From NCBI RefSeq assembly GCF_035918235.1, contig NZ_CP109485.1:7417001-7481000 (forward strand): a DNA stretch of 64,000 bases, given 5' to 3'. The DNA comes from Streptomyces sp. NBC_01445. GTDB lineage: Bacteria > Actinomycetota > Actinomycetes > Streptomycetales > Streptomycetaceae. Under the pieces are notes generated by a model that was not told the DNA's origin, did not search any database, and saw nothing but the letters and a program-made list of their open reading frames with translations. A program made the position numbers and the translations under genes. Of the stretch, positions 23,417 through 31,701 are shown in pieces; within the stretch, counting starts at the first letter, position 1, and each line of letters starts with the position of its first letter.

Positions 23417-24256
23417 TCACGGCTTGGGCAGCTCACAGCCCGCCGCGCTCAGGTCGATCTTGTTGCCGATCCCGACGCACGGCACGATCCCGTACGTCTC
23501 CTGCGCGTAGTTGATGCCCTTGCGGACCGTGACGGTGCCGTTCTCGTCGACCTCGCACGGGTTGTTGTCCGTGCAGCGGGCGCCGTCCTCGTTGCCCGTG
23601 TTGTTGACCGCGACGACCTTGCCGGACGCCTGGTCGACGACGGGGGAGCCCGAGGTACCGCCGATCGTGTTGCACGTGGAGGTGTAGCGGACCGAGTCCT
23701 TCCAGGTCCACTCGCCCTCCTTGAGGCGGTACGCGAAGCCGTCGATGTTGCAGCTGTAGGTCTTCTTCCAGTAGCCGGAGACGACCGTGATGGCCGTGCC
23801 CGCCGTGGGATGCGAGGCCGACAGTTCGAGGGCCTTGATGCCGTACGAGCTCTCGATCTGCTCGTAAGTGCTGGTGAGTTGGTAGAGCGAGACGTCCGTG
23901 TCCGTCATCGTGCCGTACGCGATCTTGTTCGCGCGCAGCGTCGCGACCTTGCTGCCCGCGGAGTTGAGCAGGCTGAAGGTGCGGGACGACGGCTGGTCGA
24001 CGACGACCTCGCCCGGGCCGGGGAAACCGCTCTCGAGGCAGTGCCCGTTGGACATGACCAGGGCCGGGTCCGTGGGCTGGGAGTCCGGCACGCGGACGAC
24101 CGACCCGGAGCAGTTGCTGAGCGCCACCGTCCCGGCGAAGGTGACCGCCTTTGCCCTGGCCTTGGCCTCGTGCTGGGCTCCGACTGCCGTGGCGGGCGCG
24201 GCTGTTGCTCCTATGAGGAGCAGGCCGAACACCGCACCGACGAGAGGCTTGTTCAT
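23417..24256 (-). CDS. Secreted trypsin-like serine protease
   Basis: The 279-residue protein starts with a Sec signal peptide (MNKPLVG, hydrophobic core, APATA cleavage site near residue 24). The catalytic triad is visible: His in VMSNGHC, Asp in MTDTDVSLYQL, and Ser in GGTSGSPVV. Six or more cysteines (SGSC-type pairs, CNID, CNTIGG, CTDNNPC, CVG, CELP) suggest disulphides outside the cell. It resembles the V8/trypsin branch of S1 peptidases. A GGGAGAGG ribosome-binding site precedes the ATG. It converges on the FUSC gene and is divergent from a DUF899 gene. Confidence 0.9.
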   Translation of the reverse strand: MNKPLVGAVFGLLLIGATAAPATAVGAQHEAKARAKAVTFAGTVALSNCSGSVVRVPDSQPTDPALVMSNGHCLESGFPGPGEVVVDQPSSRTFSLLNSAGSKVATLRANKIAYGTMTDTDVSLYQLTSTYEQIESSYGIKALELSASHPTAGTAITVVSGYWKKTYSCNIDGFAYRLKEGEWTWKDSVRYTSTCNTIGGTSGSPVVDQASGKVVAVNNTGNEDGARCTDNNPCEVDENGTVTVRKGINYAQETYGIVPCVGIGNKIDLSAAGCELPKP

Positions 24257-24467
24257 GTGGGGGTCCTCTCCCGTTGCTTGCTGAAACCGTCAACTACCGG
24301 TTTTGACATGTGCATTGTGGTGGTGTCGGCGTCAGCGGACAACAGTGCATGCTCAGCGAACACAACGGATCCCCCGAAATAAGTGCAGAAGTTTTCTGTC
24401 GCAGAGCGATGAGTTCCGCGATGACCCCCGGTCAACCACCCGAGGAGTACCGACCCGAGGAGGACCC

Positions 24468-25151
24468 ATGGGGCTGCCGAACGTCGTCACCCGCGAGGAG
24501 TGGCTCGGCGCGCGCCAAGAACTGCTCGCCAGGGAGAAGGCGGCGACCCGCGCCCGCGACGCGCTCAACGCCCGGCGCCGCGAACTGCCCATGGTGGAGA
24601 TCGAGAAGCTGTACGTCTTCGAGGGGCCCGACGGCAAGGCGGAGCTCCTCGACCTGTTCGAGGGCCGCTCCCAGCTCATCGTCTACCACTTCATGTTCGG
24701 CCCGGACCAGGACGCGGGCTGCCCCAACTGCTCCGCGTTCCTCGACCAGATCGGCCACCTCTCCCATCTGCGCGCCAGGGACACGGAGTTCGCGGCCGTG
24801 TCGCGCGCCCCGTTCACCAGACTCCTGCCGTTCAAGGCCCGCATGGGCTGGACCATGCCCTGGTACTCGTCGGCCACGAGTGACTTCAACCAGGACTTCG
24901 GCTTCGCGTCCGGCGAGGATCCCCGCGACCTGCCCGGGCTCAGCTGCTTCCTGCGCGACGGCGACCGGGTCTACCACACGTACTCCACGACGGGCCGTGG
25001 CCTCGACGGCATCGGCTCCATCAACAGCCTGCTCGATCTGACCGCGCTCGGCCGGCAGGAGGAGTGGGAGGAGCCGCGAGGGCGGGCGTCGGCGCTCGGA
25101 GCCCCGGCGGGCGGCGCGCGGGTCCGCTACCACGACGAGTATCTGGACTGA
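24468..25151 (+). CDS. DUF899 (thioredoxin-like) family protein
   Basis: The 227-residue protein follows the DUF899 layout. It has VVTREEWLGARQELLAREKAATRARDALNARRRELPMVEIEKLYVFEGPDG, then LVYHFMFGP-type sequence (here LIVYHFMFGPDQDAGCPNCSAFLDQ), then SRAPFTRLLPFKARMGWTMPWYSS. The CPNC pair sits where thioredoxin-fold proteins have their CxxC. The biochemical role is unknown. ATG 24468 follows GAGGAGG. The 211 bp upstream separate it from the divergent protease and hold no other gene I can support. Confidence 0.88.
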   Translation: MGLPNVVTREEWLGARQELLAREKAATRARDALNARRRELPMVEIEKLYVFEGPDGKAELLDLFEGRSQLIVYHFMFGPDQDAGCPNCSAFLDQIGHLSHLRARDTEFAAVSRAPFTRLLPFKARMGWTMPWYSSATSDFNQDFGFASGEDPRDLPGLSCFLRDGDRVYHTYSTTGRGLDGIGSINSLLDLTALGRQEEWEEPRGRASALGAPAGGARVRYHDEYLD

Positions 25152-25303
25152 CGCGGCGGCTATGTGCTCCTTGCATGCCGGCGCTGTGCGTCTCAACTCG
25201 GTTTCATTGTCGTGACGTTGCGAGCCCCCGGGCGCCTCGCGGGCGTTCTTCTCCGTAAGGACGCGCGACAGCGCACGTACGACGACGGGGGCAGGGGTGC
25301 ACG

Positions 25304-25483
25304 ATGATCGACGGACGAGTGGTACTTGAACGCTTTCCCGCGGGGGGACCGCGCGGGTCGTGGCCGGCCGAGGAGTTCGCGCGCGACCGGCGAATGGAGG
25401 GTCAGCCCGCCGAGGTCGTCATGGACCTCGCGACGGACGCCTTCCTGGTGATCGTGCCGCGCGCGGAGGCGGTCGCGGGCTGA
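25304..25483 (+). CDS. Small hypothetical protein, 59 residues
   Basis: An open frame from ATG 25304 (preceded by GCAGGGG) to TGA 25481-25483 encodes MIDGRVVLERF ... EVVMDLATDAFLVIVPRAEAVAG. Third codon positions are strongly G/C, and the sequence has no membrane segment or cysteine. It ends 19 bp before the convergent gene at 25503. I do not recognise the family. It lies next to the whiJ-like cassette 2, where small unknown genes are common. Confidence 0.45.
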   Translation: MIDGRVVLERFPAGGPRGSWPAEEFARDRRMEGQPAEVVMDLATDAFLVIVPRAEAVAG

Positions 25484-25502
25484 TCCGGGTGGAGCGTGCG
25501 GT

Positions 25503-25955
25503 TCAGGCTGCGTCGGCCGCGCCCGCGCCGATCGAACGGGACCAGGCGGGCGTCGTGCCGGTGACCCGGCACAGCGCGAGATAGAGCGGGATCGGCGGGG
25601 TGTACGGGACGCTGCCGTCGGGCCGGTGGATGAGTCCGGGCGCGCGCCGCGCGTCCGGAACCAGCGCGCCGGTCGTGTAACTGGCCGGGGCCGGCCACTC
25701 CAGGGCGACGTCCGAGTCCGAGGGAACGATCCACCACCAGCGGTCATCGTCGGCGTACACGCAGCCCATGCGCGGGAGCCGCGCGACCATGGCGCGCCCG
25801 CAGGCCTCGGGGACCGCGACGGCGTCGCAGCCGAGCGGCGCGGTCATGCCGTCGGGGACGGCGAGTCTGAGCGGGGCGGTCCGCAGGACCTGCCGCTGCC
25901 GGGAGAACCGGACCAGCGAGTCGAGATCCATCGTGCGCGTCGTCACCACACCCAT
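25503..25955 (-). CDS. Conserved-looking hypothetical protein downstream of the cassette 2 ATPase
   Basis: The 150-residue cytoplasmic protein contains LRLAVPDGMTAPLGCDAVAVPEACGRAMVARLPRMGCVYADDDRWWWIVPSDSDVALEWP. There is a Trp cluster, and the C-terminal region includes GTTPAWSRSIGAG. I do not recognise a named domain. ATG 25955 lies 13 bp inside the end of the ATPase gene and follows GGGAGCC, so it is translationally coupled to that gene and probably belongs to the same regulatory unit. Confidence 0.7.
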   Translation of the reverse strand: MGVVTTRTMDLDSLVRFSRQRQVLRTAPLRLAVPDGMTAPLGCDAVAVPEACGRAMVARLPRMGCVYADDDRWWWIVPSDSDVALEWPAPASYTTGALVPDARRAPGLIHRPDGSVPYTPPIPLYLALCRVTGTTPAWSRSIGAGAADAA

Positions 25956-26692
25956 CCGGCTCCCGCCCCCGTCCCCGTACCAGGGCCGTCGGCCGGGCCG
26001 AAGCCGGTGCCGCACCCCGTCTCGAACTCTGACTCGAACTGCTCTGTGTCGAAGGCCGGGCCTTGTTCGGTGCCCGGTCCCGTGTCGGGGGAGTGAGGCG
26101 CTCCGCCGGTGTGCGGTTCACTGCTGTGTTGCGGCCCGGGAATGCCACGGGGTCCGGCGACGGCCGGCTGTCCTTCTGGGCCGACGGCGCCCGTGTCCTG
26201 CGCGCTGACCGCGTCGCGTGCGAGCTCGGCCCACACGAGGAGTCCGGGGCCGGTCTCCTGCGCGCCCCACGCGGTACTCACCGCGGCCACGAGCAGCAGG
26301 CCACGCCCGTGCTCCTCCTCCGGCGCGACACGGCGGGCGGGATGCGGCTCGCCGGGGGCCCAGCCCTCGTCACGCACGGCTATCCGCACCCGGTCGTCAC
26401 TGTCGTGGAGCTCGCACACTATGCGGCTGCTCGCCGTGTGGATGATCGCGTTCGTGACCAGTTCGGAGATGACCAGGGCGGCCGCGTCGCAGGTGTCATC
26501 GCACACTGCCCAGCCGCTGAGGTGGGCGCGCGTCAGCTTCCGGGCCTGAGCGGCAGAACCCGGGTGGGGAGCCAGTTCGAAGCTGCTGCGGCGGCGCACG
26601 GACGCGGTGCCGGAGCACACATCGGTTTCGTCACCGAGTGTAGCTTCGCCGACTTCTGTTCCTAACGGCACGGACGGAGTCACGCTTGCCAC
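25943..26692 (-). CDS. RsbW-like ATP-binding regulatory protein (cassette 2)
   Basis: The 249-residue protein has a GHKL ATPase domain in residues ~50-170: N-box VISELVTNAIIHTAS, G1 region RIAVRDEGWAPGEPHPAR, G2 box EEEHGRGLLLVAAVSTAWG. A long, disordered Gly/Pro/Glu-rich tail follows (repeats of GTG/GAG and TEQ/SEF). GTG 26692 is 5-6 nt after GGGGAG. It faces a divergent XRE/DUF5753 gene, exactly like the ATPase at 18185; the tail is absent in that paralogue. Likely acts as an anti-sigma or kinase-type switch protein. Confidence 0.86.
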   Translation of the reverse strand: MASVTPSVPLGTEVGEATLGDETDVCSGTASVRRRSSFELAPHPGSAAQARKLTRAHLSGWAVCDDTCDAAALVISELVTNAIIHTASSRIVCELHDSDDRVRIAVRDEGWAPGEPHPARRVAPEEEHGRGLLLVAAVSTAWGAQETGPGLLVWAELARDAVSAQDTGAVGPEGQPAVAGPRGIPGPQHSSEPHTGGAPHSPDTGPGTEQGPAFDTEQFESEFETGCGTGFGPADGPGTGTGAGAGWVW

Positions 26693-26723
26693 TATCTCCC
26701 CGTCGTGAACACTTGGCAAGAGC

Positions 26724-26744
26724 CACTCTGAAAAGTGCAGAGTG
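26724..26744. promoter_or_regulatory. Dyad in the divergent region of cassette 2
   Basis: CACTCTG (26724-26730) and CAGAGTG (26738-26744) form a perfect 7-bp dyad with a 7-nt spacer, 32 bp upstream of the ATPase start. The right arm continues into a second, direct AGTGCAG. It is a candidate operator of the cassette 2 regulator. Confidence 0.45.
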
Positions 26745-26941
26745 CAGTGTGCTTGGGCGCCGAGCCGTGGCACACTGCTGACGGGGGTGTGCCGTACGGC
26801 GCCCGCCATGGCGCAAATGCCGTTGATTTCAGGGAAGTTGCCCGGAATGACCGGGCGCTGGGGCAGCCCGGCTTCCCTCTGGGAGTGCGACCACACGCGC
26901 GACCGCGACAGGACCACAGGGACGACTGGGAGGTAGGGGGC

Positions 26942-27811
26942 GTGAGCGAACCGCGGTCCGCTCCGACCGTTGGCCAGGTCGTCCTCGGCCGGCGCCTCCA
27001 GGATCTGCGCGAACGCGCCGGGCTCAAGCGCGAGGAGGCCGCGAAGGTCCTGCGCGTCGCCCCCGCCACGGTCCGCCGCATGGAGATGGCCGAGGTCGGC
27101 CTGAAGATCCCGTATCTCCAGCTCCTCCTGAAGTCCTACGGCGTCACCGACGAAGAGGCGGATGCCTTCGTCACGCTCGCCGAAGAGGCCAACAAACCCG
27201 GCTGGTGGCAGCGGTTCCACGACATCCTGCCCGGCTGGTTCTCGATGTACGTGAGCCTGGAGGGCGCCGCCAGCCTCATTCGGTCGTACGAGCCCCACTT
27301 CGTTCCAGGGCTCCTGCAGACCGAGGACTACGCGCGTGGAGTGCTGCGCTCCGGAGCCGTCGGCCGCGCCCTCGCCGAGGACCCCGACGTCGTCGAGCGG
27401 CATGTCGCGCTCCGGATGCAGCGCCAGGAGCTGATCACCCGCGAGGAGGCCCCGCGCCTGTGGATGGTCATGGACGAGACCGCGCTGCGGCGCCCGGTCG
27501 GCGGCCCCGACGTGATGCGCGGTCAGATCGACCGGCTCCTCGAGGTCACGGAGCTGGCCAACGTGACGCTGCAGATCGCCGAGTTCGCCGCCGGCCCGCA
27601 CCCCGGCACGTACGGCCCCTTCGTGTTGTTCCGATTTGCCATGTCAGAACTGCCGGACATGGTCTACAGCGAGTACCTGACCGGCGCCGTCTATCTCGAC
27701 GCGCGCCCCGAGGTGGCCACCCACCTGGAGGTCATGGACCGCATGGCGGCACATGCCGCGACGGCACATCGCACAAAGGACATCCTCCGGGATCTCCGCA
27801 AGGAGCTGTGA
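26942..27811 (+). CDS. XRE-family regulator with DUF5753 (WhiJ-like, cassette 2)
   Basis: The 289-residue protein has an N-terminal helix-turn-helix (LGRRLQDLRERAGLKREEAAKVLRVAPATVRRMEMAEVGLK) and a DUF5753 domain with FVPGLLQTEDYARGVLRSG. Further blocks are ALRRPVGGPDVMRGQIDRLLEV, VTLQIAEFAAG, and YGPFVLFRFAMSELPDMVY. It is a paralogue of the regulator at 18884 with the same gene order. GTG 26942 follows GGGAGGT. The stop abuts the ATG of the DUF397 partner. Confidence 0.93.
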   Translation: MSEPRSAPTVGQVVLGRRLQDLRERAGLKREEAAKVLRVAPATVRRMEMAEVGLKIPYLQLLLKSYGVTDEEADAFVTLAEEANKPGWWQRFHDILPGWFSMYVSLEGAASLIRSYEPHFVPGLLQTEDYARGVLRSGAVGRALAEDPDVVERHVALRMQRQELITREEAPRLWMVMDETALRRPVGGPDVMRGQIDRLLEVTELANVTLQIAEFAAGPHPGTYGPFVLFRFAMSELPDMVYSEYLTGAVYLDARPEVATHLEVMDRMAAHAATAHRTKDILRDLRKEL

Positions 27812-28084
27812 ATGGATCGGATCAAGGCCCGCATACGAGGGGTCGACGGGAAGGTCATCTACAACGGGATGCCCGCCCGCGAACTCGGCAACGAGGGCTG
27901 GCACAAGCCCTGGAGCGGCGGCAACGGGGGCAACTGCGTGGAAGCGATGAAGCTGGCCGACGGCCGGGTCGCTATGCGCCAGTCGGCCGACCCGGACGGC
28001 CCCGCCCTGATCTACACCCCGGGCGAGATCACCGCGTTCATCGAGGGCGCGAAGGCCGGGGCGGCGGATTTCCTGCTTTCGTGA
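27812..28084 (+). CDS. DUF397 protein with N-terminal extension (cassette 2)
   Basis: The 90-residue protein has a DUF397 core (WHKPWSGGNGGNCVEAMKLADGRVAMRQSADPDGPALIYTPGEITAFIEG) after an N-terminal extension of about 28 residues (MDRIKARIRGVDGKVIYNGMPAREL). The cassette 1 partner has only a short leader before its DUF397 core. It starts immediately after the regulator stop (TGA-ATG), so it is co-translated. The extension could give partner specificity; this is inference. Confidence 0.88.
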   Translation: MDRIKARIRGVDGKVIYNGMPARELGNEGWHKPWSGGNGGNCVEAMKLADGRVAMRQSADPDGPALIYTPGEITAFIEGAKAGAADFLLS

Positions 28085-28127
28085 GCGGAGCGGACGGGTG
28101 CGCGCGCCGGAACCCCGCAGTGGGGTC

Positions 28128-29549
28128 TCAGTCCGGTGGCAGCACCCCGCACAGGGCGTCCAGCGCGGCGCCGTAGGCATGGTCCGACGGCGTCGAGTAG
28201 CCCACCACCAGCCCGTCCGTGTGCGGCATCGTCGCCTGCGGATGACGGAACTCCGCGAGGCCCTCGAGGGCGACACCGCCCCATGTGGCGGCCTTGACCA
28301 CGGACCGCTCGGTCCCCGGAGGCAGCCGCAGCACCGCGTGCAGCCCGGCCGCGATCCCGGTGGCCGCCACCCCGGGCGCCCGCTGGGCGAGCGCCTCCAC
28401 CAGCCGGTCGCGCCGCCCCCGGTACCGCTGCCGCATCCGCCGCACATGCCGGTCGTACGCCCCCGAGACCAGGAAGTCCGCGAGCGCCAGCTGGTCCGGC
28501 ACGCTCGCCCACGCCTCCCGCTCGCCCTTCACCGCGACGACATCCCCCACCAGCTCCCGCGGCAGCACCATCCAGCCGAGCCGCAGCGCCGGTGACAGGC
28601 TCTTGCTCACCGAGCCGACATAGACCACCCGTTCGGGGTCGAGGCCCTGCACCGCGCCGACGGGCCTGCGGTCGTAGCGGAACTCGCCGTCGTAGTCGTC
28701 CTCCACGATCAGCCCGCCACGCGCGCGTGCCCAGTCGACGGCCGCCGCACGCCGCTCCGCGTGCAGTGGGCCGCCCGTGGGGAACTGGTGCGCGGGCGTG
28801 AGCAGCGCCGCCCGCGCCCGGCCCGCGCCGGTCGTCAACTCTCCGACGCGCGCGCCGTGTTCGTCGAGCGTCAGAGGAAGCGTCCGCACCCCCGCCGCCG
28901 TCAGGATCTCGCGGTGGAAGCCGAGTCCGTACGACTCCACGGCGAGCGGTCCGCGCAGCACCCGGCCGCCGAACAGAAGCCGCAGGGCGTGCGCGAAGCC
29001 GGAGCAGATCACGATGCGGTCCGGCTCCGTGCGCACGCCGCGCGCGCGGGCCAGATACTCCGTGAGCGCCTCCCGCAGCTCGAAGCGGCCCTGCGGATCG
29101 CCCGGCCCGAACGCCTCGTTCGGCGCGGCCTGGAGCGCACGCCGGTAGGCGGCCGCCCACTCCGCGCGCGGGAACGACGACACGTCGGGCGTGCCCTGGC
29201 GGAGGTCGTGGCGTGGCCCGTGCGCGCGGACCGGACCCTTCTTCGGGACACGGCCGGGCGCGGGCGGCCCGGCCCGCTCGGCGACACGCGTCCCCGAGCC
29301 CTGCCGCGCGGTCAGCCAGCCCTCGGCGACGAGTTCCGCGTACGCGTCGGCGACCGTGTTGCGGGCGACGCCGAGGTCGGCGGCGAGCGAACGGTAGGGC
29401 GGCAGCCGGGTGCCCGGAGCGAGCCGCCCCGAGCGGACGGCGTCGCGCAACGCACCCATGAGAGCGGCCCTGCGGCTACCCGCCCCGGACAGGTCCAGAT
29501 GCAGGTCGGCGCCGATGCGCTCCGCAGAATTGACCCATGAATCTGCCAT
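28128..29549 (-). CDS. MocR-type (GntR-HTH plus aminotransferase) regulator
   Basis: The 473-residue protein fuses an N-terminal GntR winged helix (LMGALRDAVRSGRLAPGTRLPPYRSLAADLGVARNTVADAYAELVAEGWLTARQGSGTRV) to a fold-type I aminotransferase domain. The PLP lysine is in VYVGSVSKSLSPALRLGW, and the aspartate motif is GGLIVEDDYDGEFRYD. MocR regulators sense PLP or amines and control vitamin B6 or amino-acid genes, usually a divergent neighbour. Here the neighbour is an AhpD-like gene with overlapping promoters. TAGGGT ends 8 nt before the ATG, so the mRNA may be leaderless. Confidence 0.92.
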   Translation of the reverse strand: MADSWVNSAERIGADLHLDLSGAGSRRAALMGALRDAVRSGRLAPGTRLPPYRSLAADLGVARNTVADAYAELVAEGWLTARQGSGTRVAERAGPPAPGRVPKKGPVRAHGPRHDLRQGTPDVSSFPRAEWAAAYRRALQAAPNEAFGPGDPQGRFELREALTEYLARARGVRTEPDRIVICSGFAHALRLLFGGRVLRGPLAVESYGLGFHREILTAAGVRTLPLTLDEHGARVGELTTGAGRARAALLTPAHQFPTGGPLHAERRAAAVDWARARGGLIVEDDYDGEFRYDRRPVGAVQGLDPERVVYVGSVSKSLSPALRLGWMVLPRELVGDVVAVKGEREAWASVPDQLALADFLVSGAYDRHVRRMRQRYRGRRDRLVEALAQRAPGVAATGIAAGLHAVLRLPPGTERSVVKAATWGGVALEGLAEFRHPQATMPHTDGLVVGYSTPSDHAYGAALDALCGVLPPD

Positions 29550-29557
29550 AGAAATGC

Positions 29558-29589
29558 ACCCTACAAGAGGTCTATCCGGCCCGTAGATT
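29558..29589. promoter_or_regulatory. Two divergent -10 boxes between MocR and the AhpD-like gene
   Basis: Minus strand: TAGGGT (29558-29563), 8 nt before the MocR ATG. Plus strand: TAGATT (29584-29589), 7 nt before ATG 29597. The whole intergenic region is 47 bp, so the two promoters overlap face to face and one bound regulator would affect both. Confidence 0.5.
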
Positions 29590-29596
29590 CATGGTC

Positions 29597-30091
29597 ATGA
29601 CGACGAACACGATCACCGCAGCGAACACCCACTCCCACTCCGCCGGCCGCATCGACTTCGCGAAGGCCGCGCCCAAGGTCTTCCGCTCCCTCATCGGCTT
29701 CGACGCCGCCGCCCGCGAGGGCCTCGACCCGGCCCTGGTCGAGCTGATCCAGATCCGGGCCTCGCACCTCAACCACTGCGCGTACTGCCTCCACATGCAC
29801 ACCAACGACGCGCGCAAGGCCGGCGAGAGCGAGGACCGGCTGCACATGGTGGCCGTGTGGCGCGAGGCCCGGCACTTCTTCAGCGCCCGGGAGCGCGCGG
29901 CGCTCGCGCTCACCGAGGCCGTCACGCTCGTCGCCGACGGCGGCGTCCCCGACGACGTCTACGCCGAGGCCGCCGCCCAGTTCGACGAGCAGGAGCTGGC
30001 CCACGTCCTGTCCCTGATCCTCACGATCAACACCTGGAACCGGATCGCTCTGTCGACCGCCAAGGTCGCGGGCACCGACGAGCGCAAATGA
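29597..30091 (+). CDS. Carboxymuconolactone decarboxylase / AhpD-like protein
   Basis: The 164-residue protein matches the AhpD-like CMD family: LVELIQIRASHLNHCAYCLHMHTNDARKAGESEDRLHMVAVW, with the redox-active C-x-x-C and following His (HCAYCLHMH). ARHFFSARERAALALTEAVT and the C-terminal LSLILTINTWNRIALSTAK come after. Members act as alkylhydroperoxidase-type disulphide reductases; the specific substrate is unknown. ATG 29597 is preferred over ATG 29591 because a TAGATT box lies 7 nt before it. It is probably controlled by the divergent MocR regulator. Confidence 0.9.
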   Translation: MTTNTITAANTHSHSAGRIDFAKAAPKVFRSLIGFDAAAREGLDPALVELIQIRASHLNHCAYCLHMHTNDARKAGESEDRLHMVAVWREARHFFSARERAALALTEAVTLVADGGVPDDVYAEAAAQFDEQELAHVLSLILTINTWNRIALSTAKVAGTDERK

Positions 30092-30117
30092 ACGACGAGC
30101 GTTGACCGGAGGCGGGC

Positions 30118-31608
30118 TCAGGCCGTCATCGGACGGTCGTACGGCCCGATCGGCGCGGGCAGCCGCGTCGAGCCGGTCAGCCAGTGGTCCACCGCGGCGG
30201 CGGCCGAGCGGCCCTCGGCGATCGCCCACACGATGAGTGACTGGCCACGGGCCGCGTCCCCGGCCGCGAACACGCCGGGCACCGAGGTCGTGAAGCGTGC
30301 GTCGCGGGTGAGCGTGCCGCGGTCCTCCACGGCCAGTCCGAGCTGGCCGACCGGGCCGCCCGCCCCGCGCTCGGGCCCCGAGAAGCCGAGGGCGAGCAGC
30401 ACCAGATCGGCGGGCAGCTCCCGGGACGTGCCCTCCCGGGGCCGCCGCGCCTCGTCGACCTCGACGAGATGCAACGCCCTCACCCGGCCCCACTCGTCCC
30501 CCTCGAAACGCAGCGTGGACGCCGCGAAGAGGCGCGCGTCGGCGTCCGCCGCGGGCGCGGTCCGCAGCTCCCCGGCCTCCTCATGGGCGGCGGACATCCG
30601 GTAGATCTTCGGATACGTCGGCCAGGGCTCGGCGAGCTCGTCGCGCTCGTCGCCCGGCTGCCCGTAGATGTCCAGCTGCGTGACGGAGGCGGCGCCCTCG
30701 CGCACCGCCGTGCCCAGGCAGTCGGCGCCGGTGTCGCCGCCGCCGACGATCACGACGTGCTTGCCCGCGGCCGACAGGGGAGAGACGTCGAGGTCGCCCT
30801 GGCACACGCGGTTGGCCAGCGGCAGATACTCCATCGCCTGCACGATCCCGTCCAACTCCCGCCCCGGCACGTGCAGTTCGCGCCAGGCCGTGGCGCCGAC
30901 CGCGAGGACCACCGCGTCGTAGCGGGACCGCAGCTCGGCGGCACCGATGTCACGGCCCACCTCCGTCGACGTACGGAAACGCACCCCCTCGTCCCTCAGC
31001 TGCGCCAGCCTGCGGTCAAGATGGTGCTTCTCCATCTTGAAAGCGGGGATGCCGTACCGCATCAGTCCGCCCGGCCGGTCGTCCCGCTCGAAGACCGCGA
31101 CCGTGTGCCCCGCGCGCGTGAGCTGCTGGGCGGCCGCGAGCCCCGCCGGGCCCGAGCCGACCACGGCGACCGTGCGGCCGGACAGCCGTTCGGGCGGCTT
31201 GGGCGGCGCGAGGCCGTCCTGCCAGGCGCGGTCGGCGATGGCGACCTCGACGTTCTTGATGGTCACGGCCGGCTGGTTGATCGCCAGGACGCAGCCCGCC
31301 TCGCACGGCGCGGGGCACAGGCGCCCGGTGAACTCGGGAAAGTTGTTCGTGGCGTGCAGCCGGTCGCTCGCCGCCCGCCAGTCGTCCCGCGACACGAGGT
31401 CGTTCCAGTCCGGGATCAGGTTGCCGAGCGGACACGCCTCGTGACAGAACGGGACACCGCAGTCCATGCAGCGGTCGGCCTGCGCCTCGATGATCGGCAG
31501 GAGTGCCCCGGGGACGTACACCTCGTCCCAGTCCTGGACCCGCTCGCCGACAGGGCGGCGTGGCCAGTCCTCCCGGGGGGTGGTGAGAAAGCCCTTGGGG
31601 TCGGCCAT
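30118..31608 (-). CDS. gltD: Glutamate synthase small-subunit-like oxidoreductase (orphan GltD)
   Basis: The 496-residue protein is a full-length GltD. It has N-terminal cysteine-rich Fe-S motifs (CMDCGVPFCHEACPLGNLIPDWN and CPAPCEAGCVLAINQPAVTIKNVE). An FAD site follows (VAVVGSGPAGLAAAQQLTRAG), then an NADPH-binding loop (VVIVGGGDTGADCLGTAVREGA), then VFAAGDAARGQSLIVWAIAEGR at the end. GltD passes electrons from NADPH to the large subunit GltB for glutamate synthesis. No gltB lies on either side: upstream is a DUF1772 gene. So this copy may serve a distant gltB or another partner, such as an NADPH-dependent flavoprotein system. ATG follows GGGAGACGG. Confidence 0.9.
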   Translation of the reverse strand: MADPKGFLTTPREDWPRRPVGERVQDWDEVYVPGALLPIIEAQADRCMDCGVPFCHEACPLGNLIPDWNDLVSRDDWRAASDRLHATNNFPEFTGRLCPAPCEAGCVLAINQPAVTIKNVEVAIADRAWQDGLAPPKPPERLSGRTVAVVGSGPAGLAAAQQLTRAGHTVAVFERDDRPGGLMRYGIPAFKMEKHHLDRRLAQLRDEGVRFRTSTEVGRDIGAAELRSRYDAVVLAVGATAWRELHVPGRELDGIVQAMEYLPLANRVCQGDLDVSPLSAAGKHVVIVGGGDTGADCLGTAVREGAASVTQLDIYGQPGDERDELAEPWPTYPKIYRMSAAHEEAGELRTAPAADADARLFAASTLRFEGDEWGRVRALHLVEVDEARRPREGTSRELPADLVLLALGFSGPERGAGGPVGQLGLAVEDRGTLTRDARFTTSVPGVFAAGDAARGQSLIVWAIAEGRSAAAAVDHWLTGSTRLPAPIGPYDRPMTA

Positions 31609-31701
31609 GGCCGTCTCCCTTGCCGTGTCCTTCTCGCCACGATACGTCCGTTTCCTTCGGTGCGCAGGGGCGCCGGCAGGGGTGCGGCAGGACGCGAAGG
31701 C

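Noticed and set aside
28112..28126. ACCCC-N5-GGGGT hairpin between DUF397 and MocR as a terminator
   Set aside because: Only five pairs; too weak to call although the position between converging genes is suitable.
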